A stretch of 64,000 nt of DNA from NCBI GenBank assembly GCA_905178155.1, contig CAJINV010000003.1:5981985-6045984 (forward strand), given 5' to 3'. Under the pieces are notes generated by a model. The model was not told where the DNA came from. It made no database searches and saw only the letters and a list, made by a program, of their open reading frames with translations. Position numbers and translations under genes: made by a program. This document shows positions 31,442-43,793 of this stretch, one piece after another (within the stretch, counting starts at the first letter, position 1; every line of letters starts with the position of its first letter). The stretch comes from Amoebophrya sp. A120 (Eukaryota; Sar; Dinophyceae; Syndiniales; Amoebophryaceae).

Positions 31442-34400
31442 ATGACTTGTAGATCTTTCTCGTAAAGGTAGGTTGATAATGATATGACGAGTCAGTGTGC
31501 TCAGTATATCATAATCATTTATGTTATGGTCTTGCAAGGTACATTCGGGGGGGTTCCTTGCTTTTTTTATACGGTAAGTAGGAAAAAGTATCGACACAAA
31601 TCCAAATGATCGCCGTTTGCCAGGACCACGCGTCCTAGCAGGTAGAAAGTATCTTTCGTATAGCTATGTTGATGCTTTGAATCAGCTTCACAGGATTTGA
31701 CAATGCCTCTATAAAAATTAGTTTTTCAGCTACGTACAGGACTGGACGGAATTTTTTTGTTGCAGTCGAATGAATGAGAATGTGGTAGGACTAGGAGAAA
31801 ATGGACGATGCTACTAAACCTAGTCAGAACCTGAAGGAAGCAGAGCATCGTGCAGGCACGCTTACAGACTACTTAGGACCTTTGCTGCCCGCCTCGGGTG
31901 GTCGTCGTTGTAGATCCATTGTGACACTCGTACTACAGCTCGCTATCTTAATCTTTAATATTCTCACGAGGCAGAACCACGAAGACCACTTTCGTCTAGT
32001 ACTTGACCACACAAAAACAGAAGTAGAGATCGTTGTTCATCTTCATGTTCTTGCTATATCAAGCGCACAACACCACTGGACCTATCAGTAGGATCATTCG
32101 GCCAAACTCATCGACATCCAGTTCGTTGCGCTTTAGCTCATTAGAGAACTAATCCTAGCATTGCGCAAAAAAATTTGGAGCCCTCGTCACCGCCCCCGCC
32201 TCCGTGCGCCAGCGCTGGCACTTCTGACGAGGCGCCAAACGGAAAAAGTTCGTTGATGTTCATTGTTAACCAGTACACGACTTTATGTGGTGAGGTTCTC
32301 TGCTCTTACTTTCCTTTTGTCTCTTAGCATCATAAACTGGAAGACGATGATCATAGGTCTCACTATGCACCTCCGGGAAGTAGTCGTAATAGCTTCTGTT
32401 ACAGTTGTTATTCTGTACCTGTAGAGCTTCAAGAAACCGAAGCTCAGTAATTGGCATTTCGCGTCCAGCATATCGATTAAGAAGCGGACCACCAGTGAAG
32501 AGCTGCACACTGTCCTAGTAGTATTGACCAGCATCAACGATCTCAGGTGCAATACTGCATCACTTAAGCCCCACAGTGCAAGAGCAGAAAGAACGAGAGC
32601 CTCCTGTATTTGGCCGGCTCGGATCGCCGACGCTGATCCACCACCTACCACAATGTCGGATGATCTTTTTCTCTGATCAATCTTCTGGAACTCGGGATTT
32701 GCTAGTATGGTCAAACGCAGTGGACGAAGTAGTAGTTAACTACTGCCATGATCTTGACCCTGCCCTGAGCAGACGAGAGTGCCTGGCGATGCAGCTGGGA
32801 AATGCCTCTACTATTGTATTCTGTCGTAAGAGCTCTTGCTCTTCTGTTCTTGTAGTTGACCGAAGTATTTTCATTTCTCCCTATAAATATAATCATGTAT
32901 TGTATAGTATTGCTGACATCTTATACAGCAACCACCGACTACTACCGAAGATCCCAAAAAGGACAACAGACTGCGCAATTCGAGGTGTGTTTGTCATTCA
33001 GCATGAGATGAAACAAGCTTCTCTTCTTCTTTCTCGTGTCGGAAAAGGGACAAGGACAACCGCCACTCAGCTCTTTACCTTCGAACACAGGATCCTCAGC
33101 CTGTCACTTTTGGTAGTGATTTTCCTTGATTTTTTCATTCGCTGCGAAAATCCAAAAAAAATCCTTGCAGTAGGGCGGCAAGCCTTTTTTTTGCTCGGCA
33201 TGGCCCTCCTACGGCGTAGCCCGGTGCCCTTGAAACTCAAGAGCGCCGAGGCAGGTGCTCAACCAAGTCGATTCCCTGTGGTCCCTGACACACGCACGAA
33301 TTCTATTGCAGTGGCAGAAAGCTCAGCTCTAATATGCTGCGAAACAGTTTTTACATCGATTTCCATCTCGTTTCTCTTTGATTTCTTTGATTTCTTCATG
33401 ATAGATTATACAAAGTTGCTGGCGATGAAGAGGGCCTCATGCGACGTCGGCCCCTCTTTCGGTCGCCCAGTCTTTGAGCGCGACACCAGGACACCAAAAT
33501 AAATACATCTTTTGAAGAATTAAGGTTTTGTTCCGAAACGCATGCTGCTTCGTGCTTAGCTAGCAAGAGCTCCTTTAAAACCCTGGACAAATAAACAACT
33601 TTGTGAAGCGGCACAAAAGGAATTCCGTGGAACTCCGATAGAGGACGAAACCGAAATGCACAGGTAATAGTGCAAAACTGCTTTCTCGCTTTCGCGTCGC
33701 CAGCCTATCCCGAGAATAGACTGGAATCATACACTCGGTGGACATAAATCTTTTATATTATATTCTAGAACAGTTAGTTAAGACAGCGCGAATAAATAAA
33801 CGGCCATCGGGTATTCAAATGTCCGCTAAAGTAGCAGGGTTACAGTGATGATACTTACCCCTTTTTCTGCACAGCGTTACGAAGCCGAGCGCGGAGAAAG
33901 ATCCGTCCTTACTCCAGCAGCCGTCATATTCTTATTCAGAATAATATAATAAATAAAGCTAGCGCCCGCATGAATACAATATGGCGAAAGATTCTTCGGT
34001 ACTGCAACAGCTACCAAGGTGAATACAAAAGCAACGACCTTGTGGTATTTTTGAAATGCGAACTCTTCTTTAAAAACTTTTCTGTGCCGACAGATAGAAG
34101 CAGTCCATTTTTCACATCGTGGTGGTTCCCGATAGAAGAAATCCACAAAGTAGACAAAGATTCACCTCGTGGTTAACGCAAGCCCCTCGACGTAAGATAA
34201 AAATCACACACCTTTACAAATCAACAAGTCAGCAGCCTTATCAATCAACTTTATCTTCTGGTGTTTCTTTTCAGCACGGGCTCACATGTCTTTCTATTGC
34301 GCTGTGCTGCTTAGAGTTAGATACAGATACAATGGCATCACATTGAAAAGATAAAGACTCCGAGAACCACGACCCCAGAAAAGAGCAATGCTTGCCGCAG

Positions 34401-34753
34401 ACAATAGCGCTCCAATGGACACGCTTGATGGGCTTGATGACGCTAATATCTTTATGCATTGCGAATATGTTTGGGTCCGGGAAAGTGCAAGTTTGTGTAA
34501 GTCCGGGACCGAGTGACACTAATATCTGTCTTGCATGAGAAGAATAAACATGTTCCCTACACCCCAATCAGCACATTGGCAACCCTTACAGCCACAATCT
34601 CGGGAAGGTGCCGTCTCATGCATCACAGAGCTCTGTTGAGTGTGTTGAGTTGTGTCAGGCCAGCCATGCATTACAACTGTCGACGTGTGGCAATCTTCTT
34701 CCATGAGACCCAGATCGATATTTGCACTGGATAGCTCGCTGAGGAGGCTGCAT
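31442..34753. other. Gene-poor interval
   Basis: About 3.3 kb, AT-richer than the coding blocks. A plus-strand frame at 32576-33502 (308 codons, first start GTG) is open, but I do not trust it as a gene. The right end contains an introner-like element (34447-34733). The rest shows no recognised feature. Confidence 0.45.
34447..34733 (-). mobile_element. Decayed introner-like element (TGTCTGGGTCTGG family)
   Basis: The left end is tgcgaatatgtttgggtccgg and the right end gagacccagatcgatatttgca, inverted to each other. Tips are tatc and ggata. It has many substitutions. It lies just beyond the likely stop of the neighbouring gene, so it is either in the 3' untranslated part or removes a further intron I cannot place. 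Confidence 0.6.
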
Positions 34754-36247
34754 TTATCCATGTTGCGATGCTACTGGGCCTATGCAATGCAAATATGTCT
34801 TGGTCTGGATTGTAAGTGTCATAAGTTCTCTCCAAGACAGCAAGATCTGTACTACCACATTGCTACTTGTTTTTTGTTCGTGCGGCCAGCCGCTTACGCT
34901 TTGTGACGCGAAACACGGAATGCAAGTATCTGAGTCAACAGCGAAACAAATCGCATCCGTTTTCCAGGAGGCCCAGACAGATGTGCAATTGCATTTGATA
35001 GGAGCGACCCAACATATGGGGGCGCGTCTCCTCCTTGATGTGTCGCTCCAGCTCCTCCGCGATCTAGGCAGTCCCAATATCCAATGCAAATTCTATGTCT
35101 GGGTCTGGAACAAGATTGATTACAGCAACAAGATTTGTCATGCGTGCTTGTCATATGCATATCCACGAAAACAAGTTTTCGCGCCTGTCATGCAGGAGCG
35201 CAAGTTATCTTCCAGCGGAATTTGCAACACGTAGCTGCTGAAACACTTCTCATGCTTGGCTGCGCATTGCCATTGCAGGGCGTTCCGTTGCGTTCGTTGT
35301 TCACAAAGTAGCATCAGCACGTCTTTCCAATGAATAGACACAGACCGAGATTTGCATCATGGATACAATCAAATAAATCTCGTCCAAAAGTATGATCACT
35401 GTCCACTCGGATATGACCATGGCCCGCGGCTCCTCGGGTCGCTGGCGGAAGACCAGCCGTGGGCGGAGGATGGTTCATTTCGAATGAACTCAAACCTGCT
35501 GCAGCACCACGCCCCACCCCCGCCGGGGGCGCGCCCTCGTCCTGCTGCACCTGGCGGTCGTGCCCGCCTTGCCCTCCATTTCCACCCGGGGCTTGCTTGT
35601 ATCGCCAGAGCTGCCAGTGGAGCTGGTCCTCCTTGGAAGAATTTGCGTCACGTTTCCCGGCTGCTGCCGACGAAGCAGGCTGGTCGTCCTTGTCGGAAAA
35701 TAAACAGGGACCGGGCGCACGAGGAACCGGGCGCAGCATTTCATCTTGCCACATTTTCACATTCTGTTCGGTCAACGTGGTACCATTATGCGCAGCTGCA
35801 AGTGAAGCTTCTGTAGTGGTCCACCTATCCGCACTTCTAAAACTGACGTCTTGTTCAACGTCGCCTATGGAGGTCAGAGCAGAACTACGACCCCCGCCTA
35901 CTTGCACGACGCTGCTCCCGCCCCGCGCTTCTAGACAACCTCTCCCACGGAGGTTCTTGGTCTTGCCCAACAACTGGTGGTGATGGGAGGCTATCATACT
36001 GCCGGCAGCGGCGACCTCTTCCTCGCTCATAGATGACGTGACCATGATGATTTCGTCCTCCCGTAGTTCTTGTAGCTCCTGTAGATGATCCACCCAAAGG
36101 GACGAAGCCTCCTGTACCTCCTGTAGATGATCCAGATCCACCGTCACGGACGAAGCAGTGTATCAAAATGAAAAAGGCCCCTACGAGGACCACCCCAGGA
36201 GTTGGAAGCATTTGAATTTGTATTGCAAAATTTCCCACTCGGAACAT
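34754..36247 (-). CDS. Membrane-anchored low-complexity protein with introners; both ends uncertain
   Basis: The main coding exon runs from about 36150 to 35366 (DHLQEVQEASSLW, then Gln/Glu-, Ser- and Gly/Pro-rich text). The next exon is 35074-35001. An ATG at 36247 opens a convincing signal-anchor (MFRVGNFAIQIQML, then VVLVGAFFILIHCF) but in another frame. A 31-nt GT...AG removal near 36120 would join them, which is unusually short, so a frameshift or other intron is possible. At the 3' side the frame ends within a few codons after the second introner (stop at 34754 or 34771, depending on the exact splice point). No domain was recognised. Confidence 0.45.
34781..35000 (-). mobile_element. 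Introner (decayed TGTCTGGGTCTGG family), 220 bp
   Basis: Inverted ends: tgcaaatatgtcttggtctgg on the left, ccaggaggcccagacagatg on the right. The flanks gggcc/ggagc match imperfectly. A short exon (74 nt) separates it from the next introner. Confidence 0.65.
35079..35365 (-). mobile_element. Introner (TGTCTGGGTCTGG family), 287 bp
   Basis: Inverted ends: tatccaatgcaaattctatg followed by tctgggtctgg on the left, and cacagaccgagatttgcatc on the right. The flanking repeat is caat at 35075-35078 and 35366-35369. Joining GAT TG|G GAC restores an open frame. Internal gtcatgc motifs are shared with other introners. Confidence 0.75.
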
Positions 36248-36524
36248 TTGCAACTTGTACCTTGTATGTAGGTAGTAGCGCCACAGATCATTATTCGCGA
36301 CCCTGAATTATAAACGAAAGATGCGATGCGTCACATTCCAACGAGCGATATATGATATATCTGTTCTGCCAACATGCTAAATCAACTGGTTTAGATCATT
36401 CTGATTCTGAAATAAACGTCGCATATTTTTTCTTTTCTGCAAGACAAAAGAGTTTCTTCTATAGAAACCCTAATATGCAATATCGAAACTGCTCGGTCTT
36501 CTGAGGGTCGTGGGGAACTTATTT

Positions 36525-39500
36525 TCAGTTTGATACATCAGCAGCACGATGAGTGTCCACACCATGACCCCCTCCGGTCGTCGCGGGGGTCTTAGAACTC
36601 CGGCCACCTCCCGCTGCGCCTTCCGCGCTCACCCACGACATGTTGTCGGAGGAAAACGCACCGCCCCGCTTGGACAGACTCAGCTTGGTCATAGCCTCGC
36701 TCAAAGTCTCCTGTCCCTCCTCGATCGCGTCCAAATTGGTCGAGGCGGTGCCGTATCAAAAGTAAAAATGTCTGGGTCTGGAAACTTGTGATGCTGGGTG
36801 GCGTCTCATGATGAGGCTACAAATTCTGGCTCAGCATGACAAGTTTCTGAGCTCCTAGGTGTTGCCTATTCTGCATGACAAACTGCACTTCTGCGTCACA
36901 GAAAAGCGGACCGGAGCTCTTGGGTAACGTGCATGACAGATTTAAGAGTCATGCCAGAAAAGCATGACAAACATGAATTCTTCCAGACCCAGACATTTTT
37001 GCAATCCATATGCCAGAGGAAGCATCCTCGTCGTCGCGCTCGTGCTCGCCTCGTTGTTGCAGATTTCGCAGATTCAGAATGCCCAAAGGCTCATCCTCTT
37101 GCTCCTCAGCATCTGCTTCCGAGCCGACGATCCTAGTAGTAATATCCACCTCGTCATCTTCTGGACCTCCCGTGTGAACAATAAAGTGTCGAGGGGACGA
37201 AACAGGACTGGAACCGCCACCTCCACGCCGACCCGCGCCAGCAGCTAGCGCTTGCTCCTCCTGTGTTTCCCGCTGTCGTTGTGCAGCTGCCAACACGTAA
37301 CGCACTTCTTGCGCAGACCTCGATGTCGCTGTCCCGCCTGTCACTGCTACCGGTTGAAGTAGATGTTGTTCCGAGTCCGGCGTCGACGATTCGTGGCTGC
37401 TACGGAGATGCGGACGCTGGGCGTAGGAACCTGCTGCAGGAGCTCCACCGGTCGCGAGTGGTTGCTCGTGTTGTTGGTGTTTCGTGTGCAACAACTGCAT
37501 CGTGGTGGGGGCCCAAGTCTCTGGCGGTCCTCGAAATAAGCAGCTCGACGTCTTGCCAAAAACAAAATCAGGACCACCGGTGGAAGCCGAGGACGAGGAG
37601 CAGCCGGCCGCGCCACCGTGGAAAGCGCCCGGATTATTTCCTGTTCGGGGTCCCAGCAATGGCCCCACTCCCAGGACCATTGGCATTGCTCCGTTCGTGC
37701 CAGTCGTCGTGCCAGGCTCGGAGTCCTCGGGTCCCGCGCGCTGCTGCGCCTGCTTAGTCCGCTGCTCGTCGGCGTGTGCAGATAGTTCTTCCTCGGGGTT
37801 AATGTGCTGGTGGTCCTCGCCTTGATCTGCACTTGACTGACACTCGACCGCCATGTCGCTCATGTTGCCATCATCGCGAGATGCTGATATCGTTTCTTGG
37901 AAGTAGCAGGAGCTTGTTCCCCCGTGCAGCATCGATTGCCACAGCAGTTCCTCTTGCTCCAAGCCCGCAATTTCCGGACAGGAAATCGCTTTGCGCAGGA
38001 GTGGGGGGCTTCCCCGGATCGCCCCAGGCTTCGGCTCCGCGAGTATCATGTTGAAAAATGTCCCCACCCCAGAATATGAAAGCGTTTCTATTGCACAAGT
38101 TCCCAATGGAAAAACCTGGGGTTGCCACCAACCTTCACCTTGCATGCATTAGCGTGACAAATTGTCAAGCCAAAGTAGCGAAAGTCTGTGTTGCGCGGCG
38201 CCACATGATAAGCAATAGTGATAAATCTGTCAACATGTTGAAAGGTTGCGTAACTGGCGTAGATGATAGTGAAACAAAATGGATCCCGTTATGCCTTCAT
38301 GCTAGACGAAAGAGTACTTATCTCATGCGGAAACAGTACGCAATGCAAACTATTCAGTCTTCTGGTGGCGGGGCACTTCTCATCTTGATAGCGAGAGTGT
38401 TGTCGTGTGCTTGTTCCACCTGCTGTCCGGCGCCGTGGGGACGCGTTTTGCTGTGCGAGTAAAGGCATCCTGTGCAAAAGCATCGTACTCGTACTACTGC
38501 AGATAAATACGGACATGCCTCCCCCTCCCAAGGTAAACCAGCATGACAAACTCCATTTTTCATGCAAAGCAAACCTGTAAAAATGCTATTGATTTTGATA
38601 CTAGAACTACTGAACTAGTGCGATGCTTTTGCGATGCATACGCGGACCATGCCGGACGGCTTGCTGCAGGATTACAATGAAAAGCGCCCAACCCCCAAAA
38701 GTGGAAAATATATCTGATGCAAAGTTTCCAAATGAAATGGAAAACTATTCTCTTGCATGAGAGCCCTAAGAGTTTCTTGCCCGTTACAGGCTCTAAACTG
38801 TGCAAAAAATTCTCTTAAGTGGCAAGCGCCAGTGTTGCTGTTCAACGAATAAAATTTTTGCTATTCTGCATGGAAATATATCAATTTGAGAGGCTGATCC
38901 TGATGCATGCAAGATCATCATGGGCAATGTTTACATTGGGAAGTTTTGCAAGACAATGCAACTGCTTCCAGGTTCTGGGGTACTTCTAGGGGCACTTTGC
39001 AATATGATATGCAGCGGGAGTCGTCCAAGGCCACGGGAGGCGGCGCGCCGGCGCCAACCGGCGTGCTGCAGCTGCTGAGGGGATGAAGAACAGGAACGAG
39101 CTGCGAACCGGCCTCGGCCGATGTGTAAACGGAGATGACACCGCTCGGGGTCTTGCGCCGCTTCTCTTCGCGCCGCCGCGGCGGGCTCGGGCTGGTCGTT
39201 GGGCAGTAGCTGTAGTTGCCTTCAGCGTTTCCAGTGCCGCTCTGGTCGTGGTCGTCGTCGTGGAAGGGACAACTACTGGTAAACGACTGCTGTCCAGGGG
39301 AATCTAGCAAGCGCTGCTCCAAACGCTGCGCCAACAACAACTCTGAGTCAGTGGTTCTGCAGGCGTGGGCACCGCTGTTCTGTGGTGCAGAAGCAGAAAG
39401 CGGCGGGGTCTTCATCATAAACATACCTCCCGAGCAGGGGGAGAAACAATCGTCGGAAGTAGTGCCCCGTCCCCGTGGCGTGACAAATCCCGACAGAGCA

Positions 39501-41755
39501 GAGCCAGAGGATCCACCACTCCGGCCAGGATATAAGAACGTGTCTGGCTTCATTTGACGCTCGACCAACGCTGCGTAGTCGCACACACCACCACCCGTGA
39601 TCGGCGGTGCCGCGCTGCTTGCACAAGACTCCCCGAGAGTAGAAGTACCGAGTCCACTACCTCTCCAGGCCGGAGCACCAGCAGGCGGAGGCTGAGGTCC
39701 GCCGACCCCGACCTCCTGCCACAGCAGCAACGGCGAGGTTGAATCTCCGTGCACGTCGTGTCGCAACGAATCTTTCGTCCGGACATTGTGGCGCTGTTTT
39801 TCATCTTCTTGCTGAGCCGGAAATGAGCCGGCACACGAGGCCGAAGCCGAACTAGTACCCCCCGCGGCGGCGCTAGTACACGACCCTCCAGTCCGGCGGC
39901 GCGAGGGCTGGACAAGCGGCTCACTGTACCACGTCTCGCCGGCCCACATTTTTCGGTGACGTGTCGACGTGGGCACGATGAGCGGGCGGTCCCCCAAGGC
40001 GGTGGCCCTCGTGCTCCGCGTGAACAGATTTTGTTGCCCGCCGATTTGCTTCCCAAGTCCAAGGGCGTCGCGATACCCATCGTCCGCCAGCATCTGGCTT
40101 CTCTGGCAGGAGGCATCGTTCTGTGAAGAGGTGGTTGAGGACATCATCCTGCCGGTACCAAAAACATCACCCAGACCGCGGCCACTAACACTATCCCCGT
40201 CGCGCATCGAGATGTTTTGCTGTTGGTCTCGTCCTGCTGTAGTTCCCGCTTCCCCGGCGCCGGAAAACCAGCGCAAGTCCCAAGGTGGTGCGACGGTTTT
40301 CGCTTCCAAAGTACTGGTGTATCGAGCCTGCGCTTTCGCGAGGTGCTTGTACTCGGGGTCCTGTTCCAACTTGGCTAGCGCCTCCTTCGTTTCGGGCGCA
40401 CCCAGGTCCAGCTCGTTGTCTAGGAATCCGACAGGCGTGCAACCTGTGTCGTGGAGGTCGTACACTCCCGCCCAGCACGTCGAGAACGTCGCTTCCCGAG
40501 AACGTCGAGAACGTCGAGAACGTCCTTCATCATTTCTTTCCCGAGAAGTTATAGGCGTCGAGGCTGCAACTCCAACTGCCTTTATGGTCCTCGGGGCCCC
40601 CGCCTGCTGCTGCGGGGCCGCACCGCAAGGGCCACCTGCTCCTGCTTCTGAATGAGTACTCGGAAGATGAGGACTAATATCAAAAACATCGTGCTTGTCC
40701 AGTGCATCTTCATGGGCGCCGTCACCACCAAGAAGGCCTCCGTCGTCCTTCAATCCAGCCTGCTCGTTCGTCCGGAACCTCACCCCGTATTTGCGGTGAA
40801 GTCGGTCAATTCGCTCGCAATGGTTCGCCTGTCGACTCGGTTTCGCGAGAGGGAGAAATGTCGGCGACGAGTGGGGAACGGCAACGGACGGACTTGAATT
40901 CTGGGGAAATAATATCGCAGCAGCGCCACCTCCCGGAGATGGCCCGATCATCGCAGCAGCGCCACCTCCCGGAGCGCCAGCAGAGCTGCTGTGACTACCA
41001 CTACTTGGGCGAGTGCTTCTTTCTTGAATGCTTCTAGTATAATCTTCGGTTGGAGCTGCAAATGCAATTCCAATTTCAGCACAACCATTACTCGACGACG
41101 CAGCTGCGCCAGCGGCAGGGGCAGCGCCTCCATTTTCTCCTGCGGCAAAACCAAAAGTCGAAGCAGCCGCAAGTGTTCCAAATGTTGCTCCACCGCGGAC
41201 ATTTGATATTCCGCCCGGCGGATTGGTGCGGTTCTTCCCGAAAAGGTGCTTCTTTACAACTTTATTACTTCGGCTCTTATTATTTTTCGAGCCGCGGTCC
41301 ACTTGCATAGCTTGATGTCCTCCTGCTCGATTAGCCGGATCACGTTCTTGTCCACCATGCAAACAAGCACGACCAGGACCAGCCGCAGCCCTAGCGAGAG
41401 CCCCCGCGGGCCCGCCTATTTGATGTCTCGTCATCTCCGGTGCTGCCAGCGGTGCAAATAAGGGTGGCCCCGCTGCGGAACCTCGTCCCTCAGGTTGAGC
41501 ATGTTGTCCACTCGCCGATGCCGCTGCAAAGGGCACGAGGGAAAAATCCTTGTTCTCCCCGAAAAAGAACCAGGTACTACAACCACTCGGCAGAAATATT
41601 CCGGCTAACAGACAGCAAAGCACCTGCGCCACGAAAACCGCCCAGGCACTGCCGGATTTCACCACCCGGCGGCGCGTGGCACCTGAGATGAAATCCGCGC
41701 GAGTTACTGCCATGGCTAATTTTATCCGCGTATTATGTCCCAAGAAAGTGCTCAT
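36525..41755 (-). CDS. Large low-complexity protein with N-terminal membrane segment (1401 aa), five exons
   Basis: Model: exons 41755-38962, 38663-38601, 38487-38391, 38038-37011 and 36748-36525; 4206 nt, 1402 codons with the stop, all junctions in phase. The ATG at 41755 starts MSTFLGHNTRIKLAMAV. A hydrophobic segment at residues about 34-56 (WAVFVAQVLCCLLAGIFLP) is a signal-anchor or late signal peptide; a start at 41713 would place it nearer the N-terminus. The rest is Ser/Gly/Ala/Gln-rich with few ordered parts (VGFLDNELDLGAPETKEALAK; PEIAGLEQEELLWQSMLHGG). The last exon ends with a helix (LDAIEEGQETLSEAMTKLSL) and a Gly-rich tail. No domain was recognised. Four introners of at least two families interrupt it. 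Confidence 0.68.
36753..37010 (-). mobile_element. Introner (TGTCTGGGTCTGG family), 258 bp, best preserved copy
   Basis: The 20-bp ends aaaaatgtctgggtctggaa and ttccagacccagacattttt are perfect inverted repeats. The target duplication is tgcc at 36749-36752 and 37011-37014. Excision restores TCT GGC A|CC GCC. The interior carries three to four gcatgacaa motifs. Confidence 0.92.
38044..38390 (-). mobile_element. Introner (GTCCCCACCCC family), 347 bp
   Basis: The left end tatcatgttgaaaaatgtcc then ccacccc is inverted to the right end ggtggcggggcacttctcat then cttgata. The target duplication gcgag is perfect at 38039-38043 and 38391-38395. Excision restores CTC GC|G GAG. Confidence 0.88.
38500..38600 (-). 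mobile_element. Short introner, ~101 bp
   Basis: On the minus strand the 5' side is TATCAAAATCAATAGC. The flanks are CAGTAGTTCTAG and CAGTAGTACGAG, a 10-of-12 match. Excision keeps the frame (CTA G|TA CGA). The interior has gcatgacaaac and a C-rich block (cctccccctccc). Confidence 0.65.
38664..38961 (-). mobile_element. Probable introner, ~298 bp
   Basis: The flank ctgc occurs at 38664-38667 and 38962-38965. Joining GCA G|CA AGC keeps the frame. The minus-strand 3' side has GGGGGTTGGGCGCTTTTCAT, like other introner ends, but the matching 5' inverted repeat is not clear. Confidence 0.5.
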
Positions 41756-43290
41756 ATACGTACCGCTCCAGAAACGAGCAGAAGTCCTTCTTTTTTGGAA
41801 AAGAGAAAGACACGGACGGCCGCGACACAGTGAGGGGAAAAATAGGGATCAAAGAAGGTGGAGTGTGCGGAAAACACAAAAATGCTGCCTCCTAGTCTGT
41901 TCTACAGGATAACAAACTTCTACAAACAGCAGCACGCTCCAGAAACAGATAGGCTCCGCGAAAGTGTTTTTCTCAAGCTAGAAAAAGAAAAAACACAGGC
42001 AAAAAAAAGAAGATGGTAGTACACAAAAAGTTCACACTTGTGCGACCGGTGGGATTTTAGTTTTCTATATAAATATTGTTGAAAAGTAAAGAAGTAGAAG
42101 ATCAAAAGCGGATAAACATAAACTAACATAAACTAAAACACCAGAGAAAAATAAAATCTGAAAAGAGCTGCAGGGCGCCTTTTCGAGCTTTTTCTCAATT
42201 TTCAAACCATTAAAAATGGAAAAAGGACTCTGCGACGTCCGTATAGCCTGCGTCTCCCTTCGTTTTCTTGCTTTTTCTCGTCGGAAAAATCCTGTACACA
42301 TAGAAAGAAAAATAATCGAAAAGGTATAGACTGAGCGAATTTCTCGCGCTTCCTTTTTCAGACGATAAATATGGATATCTATCAATCACAGAAAACAACG
42401 ACCCTCTGAGGGTTCATTTTCCGTCTTGGCCTCGACACATGTGTGGAGGAGGTGGAAGTGGCATTAGCTGTAAGTACGCCTAGGAGGAGGTATCAATCTA
42501 GTGGTATCTATGACTATCTTCGAAGTGTAAACTTTCTAGAATCTCTCTACGTCTATCAGGTGTTTGCGATAAAAGACTTCTGGCCCCGGCGTATCGAGAT
42601 TCACAACTAGAAACACTTTTTTTTCAATATAAATCTCGCTAGGTCTATCAGGGTACTATCAGGTGTCTCTGACAAAAAACTTTTGGAAAAATGTACTTTC
42701 TACGGCCTTTACTTGTTTAGTTGACCTGCTTACAAGTTCCAAGCTGACCTGTCAGAGAAATAATCCTCGCCGATCGGACGGTCAGCACAGTAGAGGCGTA
42801 TTTCGTAAATTGTCCAAAAGCTACTACACCAGGTTAGAAACTTACTGTGCCTTCTAGTACTCTCTCTCTCATCAAGAGCCTATTAATTATTGGGGCATTT
42901 GTATACATTTCTATTTTACACGACGCAATTTGTATTCCTATTTTACACAGCAACTTTTGTTTACGAGGCTATAACGGAAACAAGATGGAGGGGCTGCGCT
43001 CCTGTCCTAGTGTAGTACTTACATACCAGGGCTGTATAGATATTGCTTCAAGGACAAAAAGTAAGGATCTGAAGACTTCTTCTAGTAGCTTTTTATTATT
43101 GGAAAACTAGCTCGGTTCACAGAATGCGAAAGGCATCAGCAAGGCCTTGCTCTTCTTGAAAAACTAAAGCAGATTGGTAGTTTCTGGAAGATCAATAGCG
43201 TGCTGCTCGCCCACGATAAGTAATGCGTTCTGGGATCTATTTTTATCGATAAAGATATATACGATATTGATATTCAAGGGCCCTTCAACA

Positions 43291-43793
43291 ACTTATGAGC
43301 CCTTCAAAAAAATGAAAAAATATTGACCACAATGTTCCAGAACTTGGCATGGATGTCTTGCATTCCAATGCCTAACTGAACTGGTCCAGCAGCCAATCCT
43401 TGATCTGTCCGGTGTTAAGTAACCACGGCGCAAAAGACCTCCGCCAATCGGTCTCTGCGAGTTGCGAAGTCGGACACAAGAACTATATGTCGCGTTTGGT
43501 AGAAGTCGAGAGTATAGATTTTCTTTTTCGTACATCTACATGTCCGAAAACGAAACTTATGAGCCCTTCAAAAAAATGAAAAAATATTGACCACAATGTT
43601 CCAGAACTTGGCATGGATGTCTTGCATTCCAATGCCTAACTGAACTGGTCCAGCAGCCAATCCTTGATCTGTCCGGTGTTAAGTAACCACGGCGCAAAAG
43701 ACCTCCGCCAATCGGTCTCTGCGAGTTGCGAAGTCGGACACAAGAACTATATGTCGCGTTTGGTAGAAGTCGAGAGTATAGATTTTCTTTTTC
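43291..43793. repeat. Tandem duplication, two near-identical copies with 264-bp period
   Basis: The block from acttatgagcccttcaaaaaa to gagtatagattttctttttc occurs at 43291-43529 and again from 43555. The copies are almost identical, so the duplication is recent. Each copy encodes the same short minus-strand ORF (80-87 codons), which may be incidental. An unrecognised small RNA is possible; I found no clear match to 5S, U1, U2, U4, U5 or U6 by eye. Confidence 0.85.

Noticed and set aside
32576-33502. Plus-strand ORF of 308 codons
   Set aside because: It begins with GTG, has no recognised family, lies in an AT-rich desert and would be the only plus-strand gene. Composition is not clearly protein-like.
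36525-36734. Stand-alone 69-codon ORF
   Set aside because: It is the last exon of the 1401-aa gene once the introner at 36753-37010 is removed.
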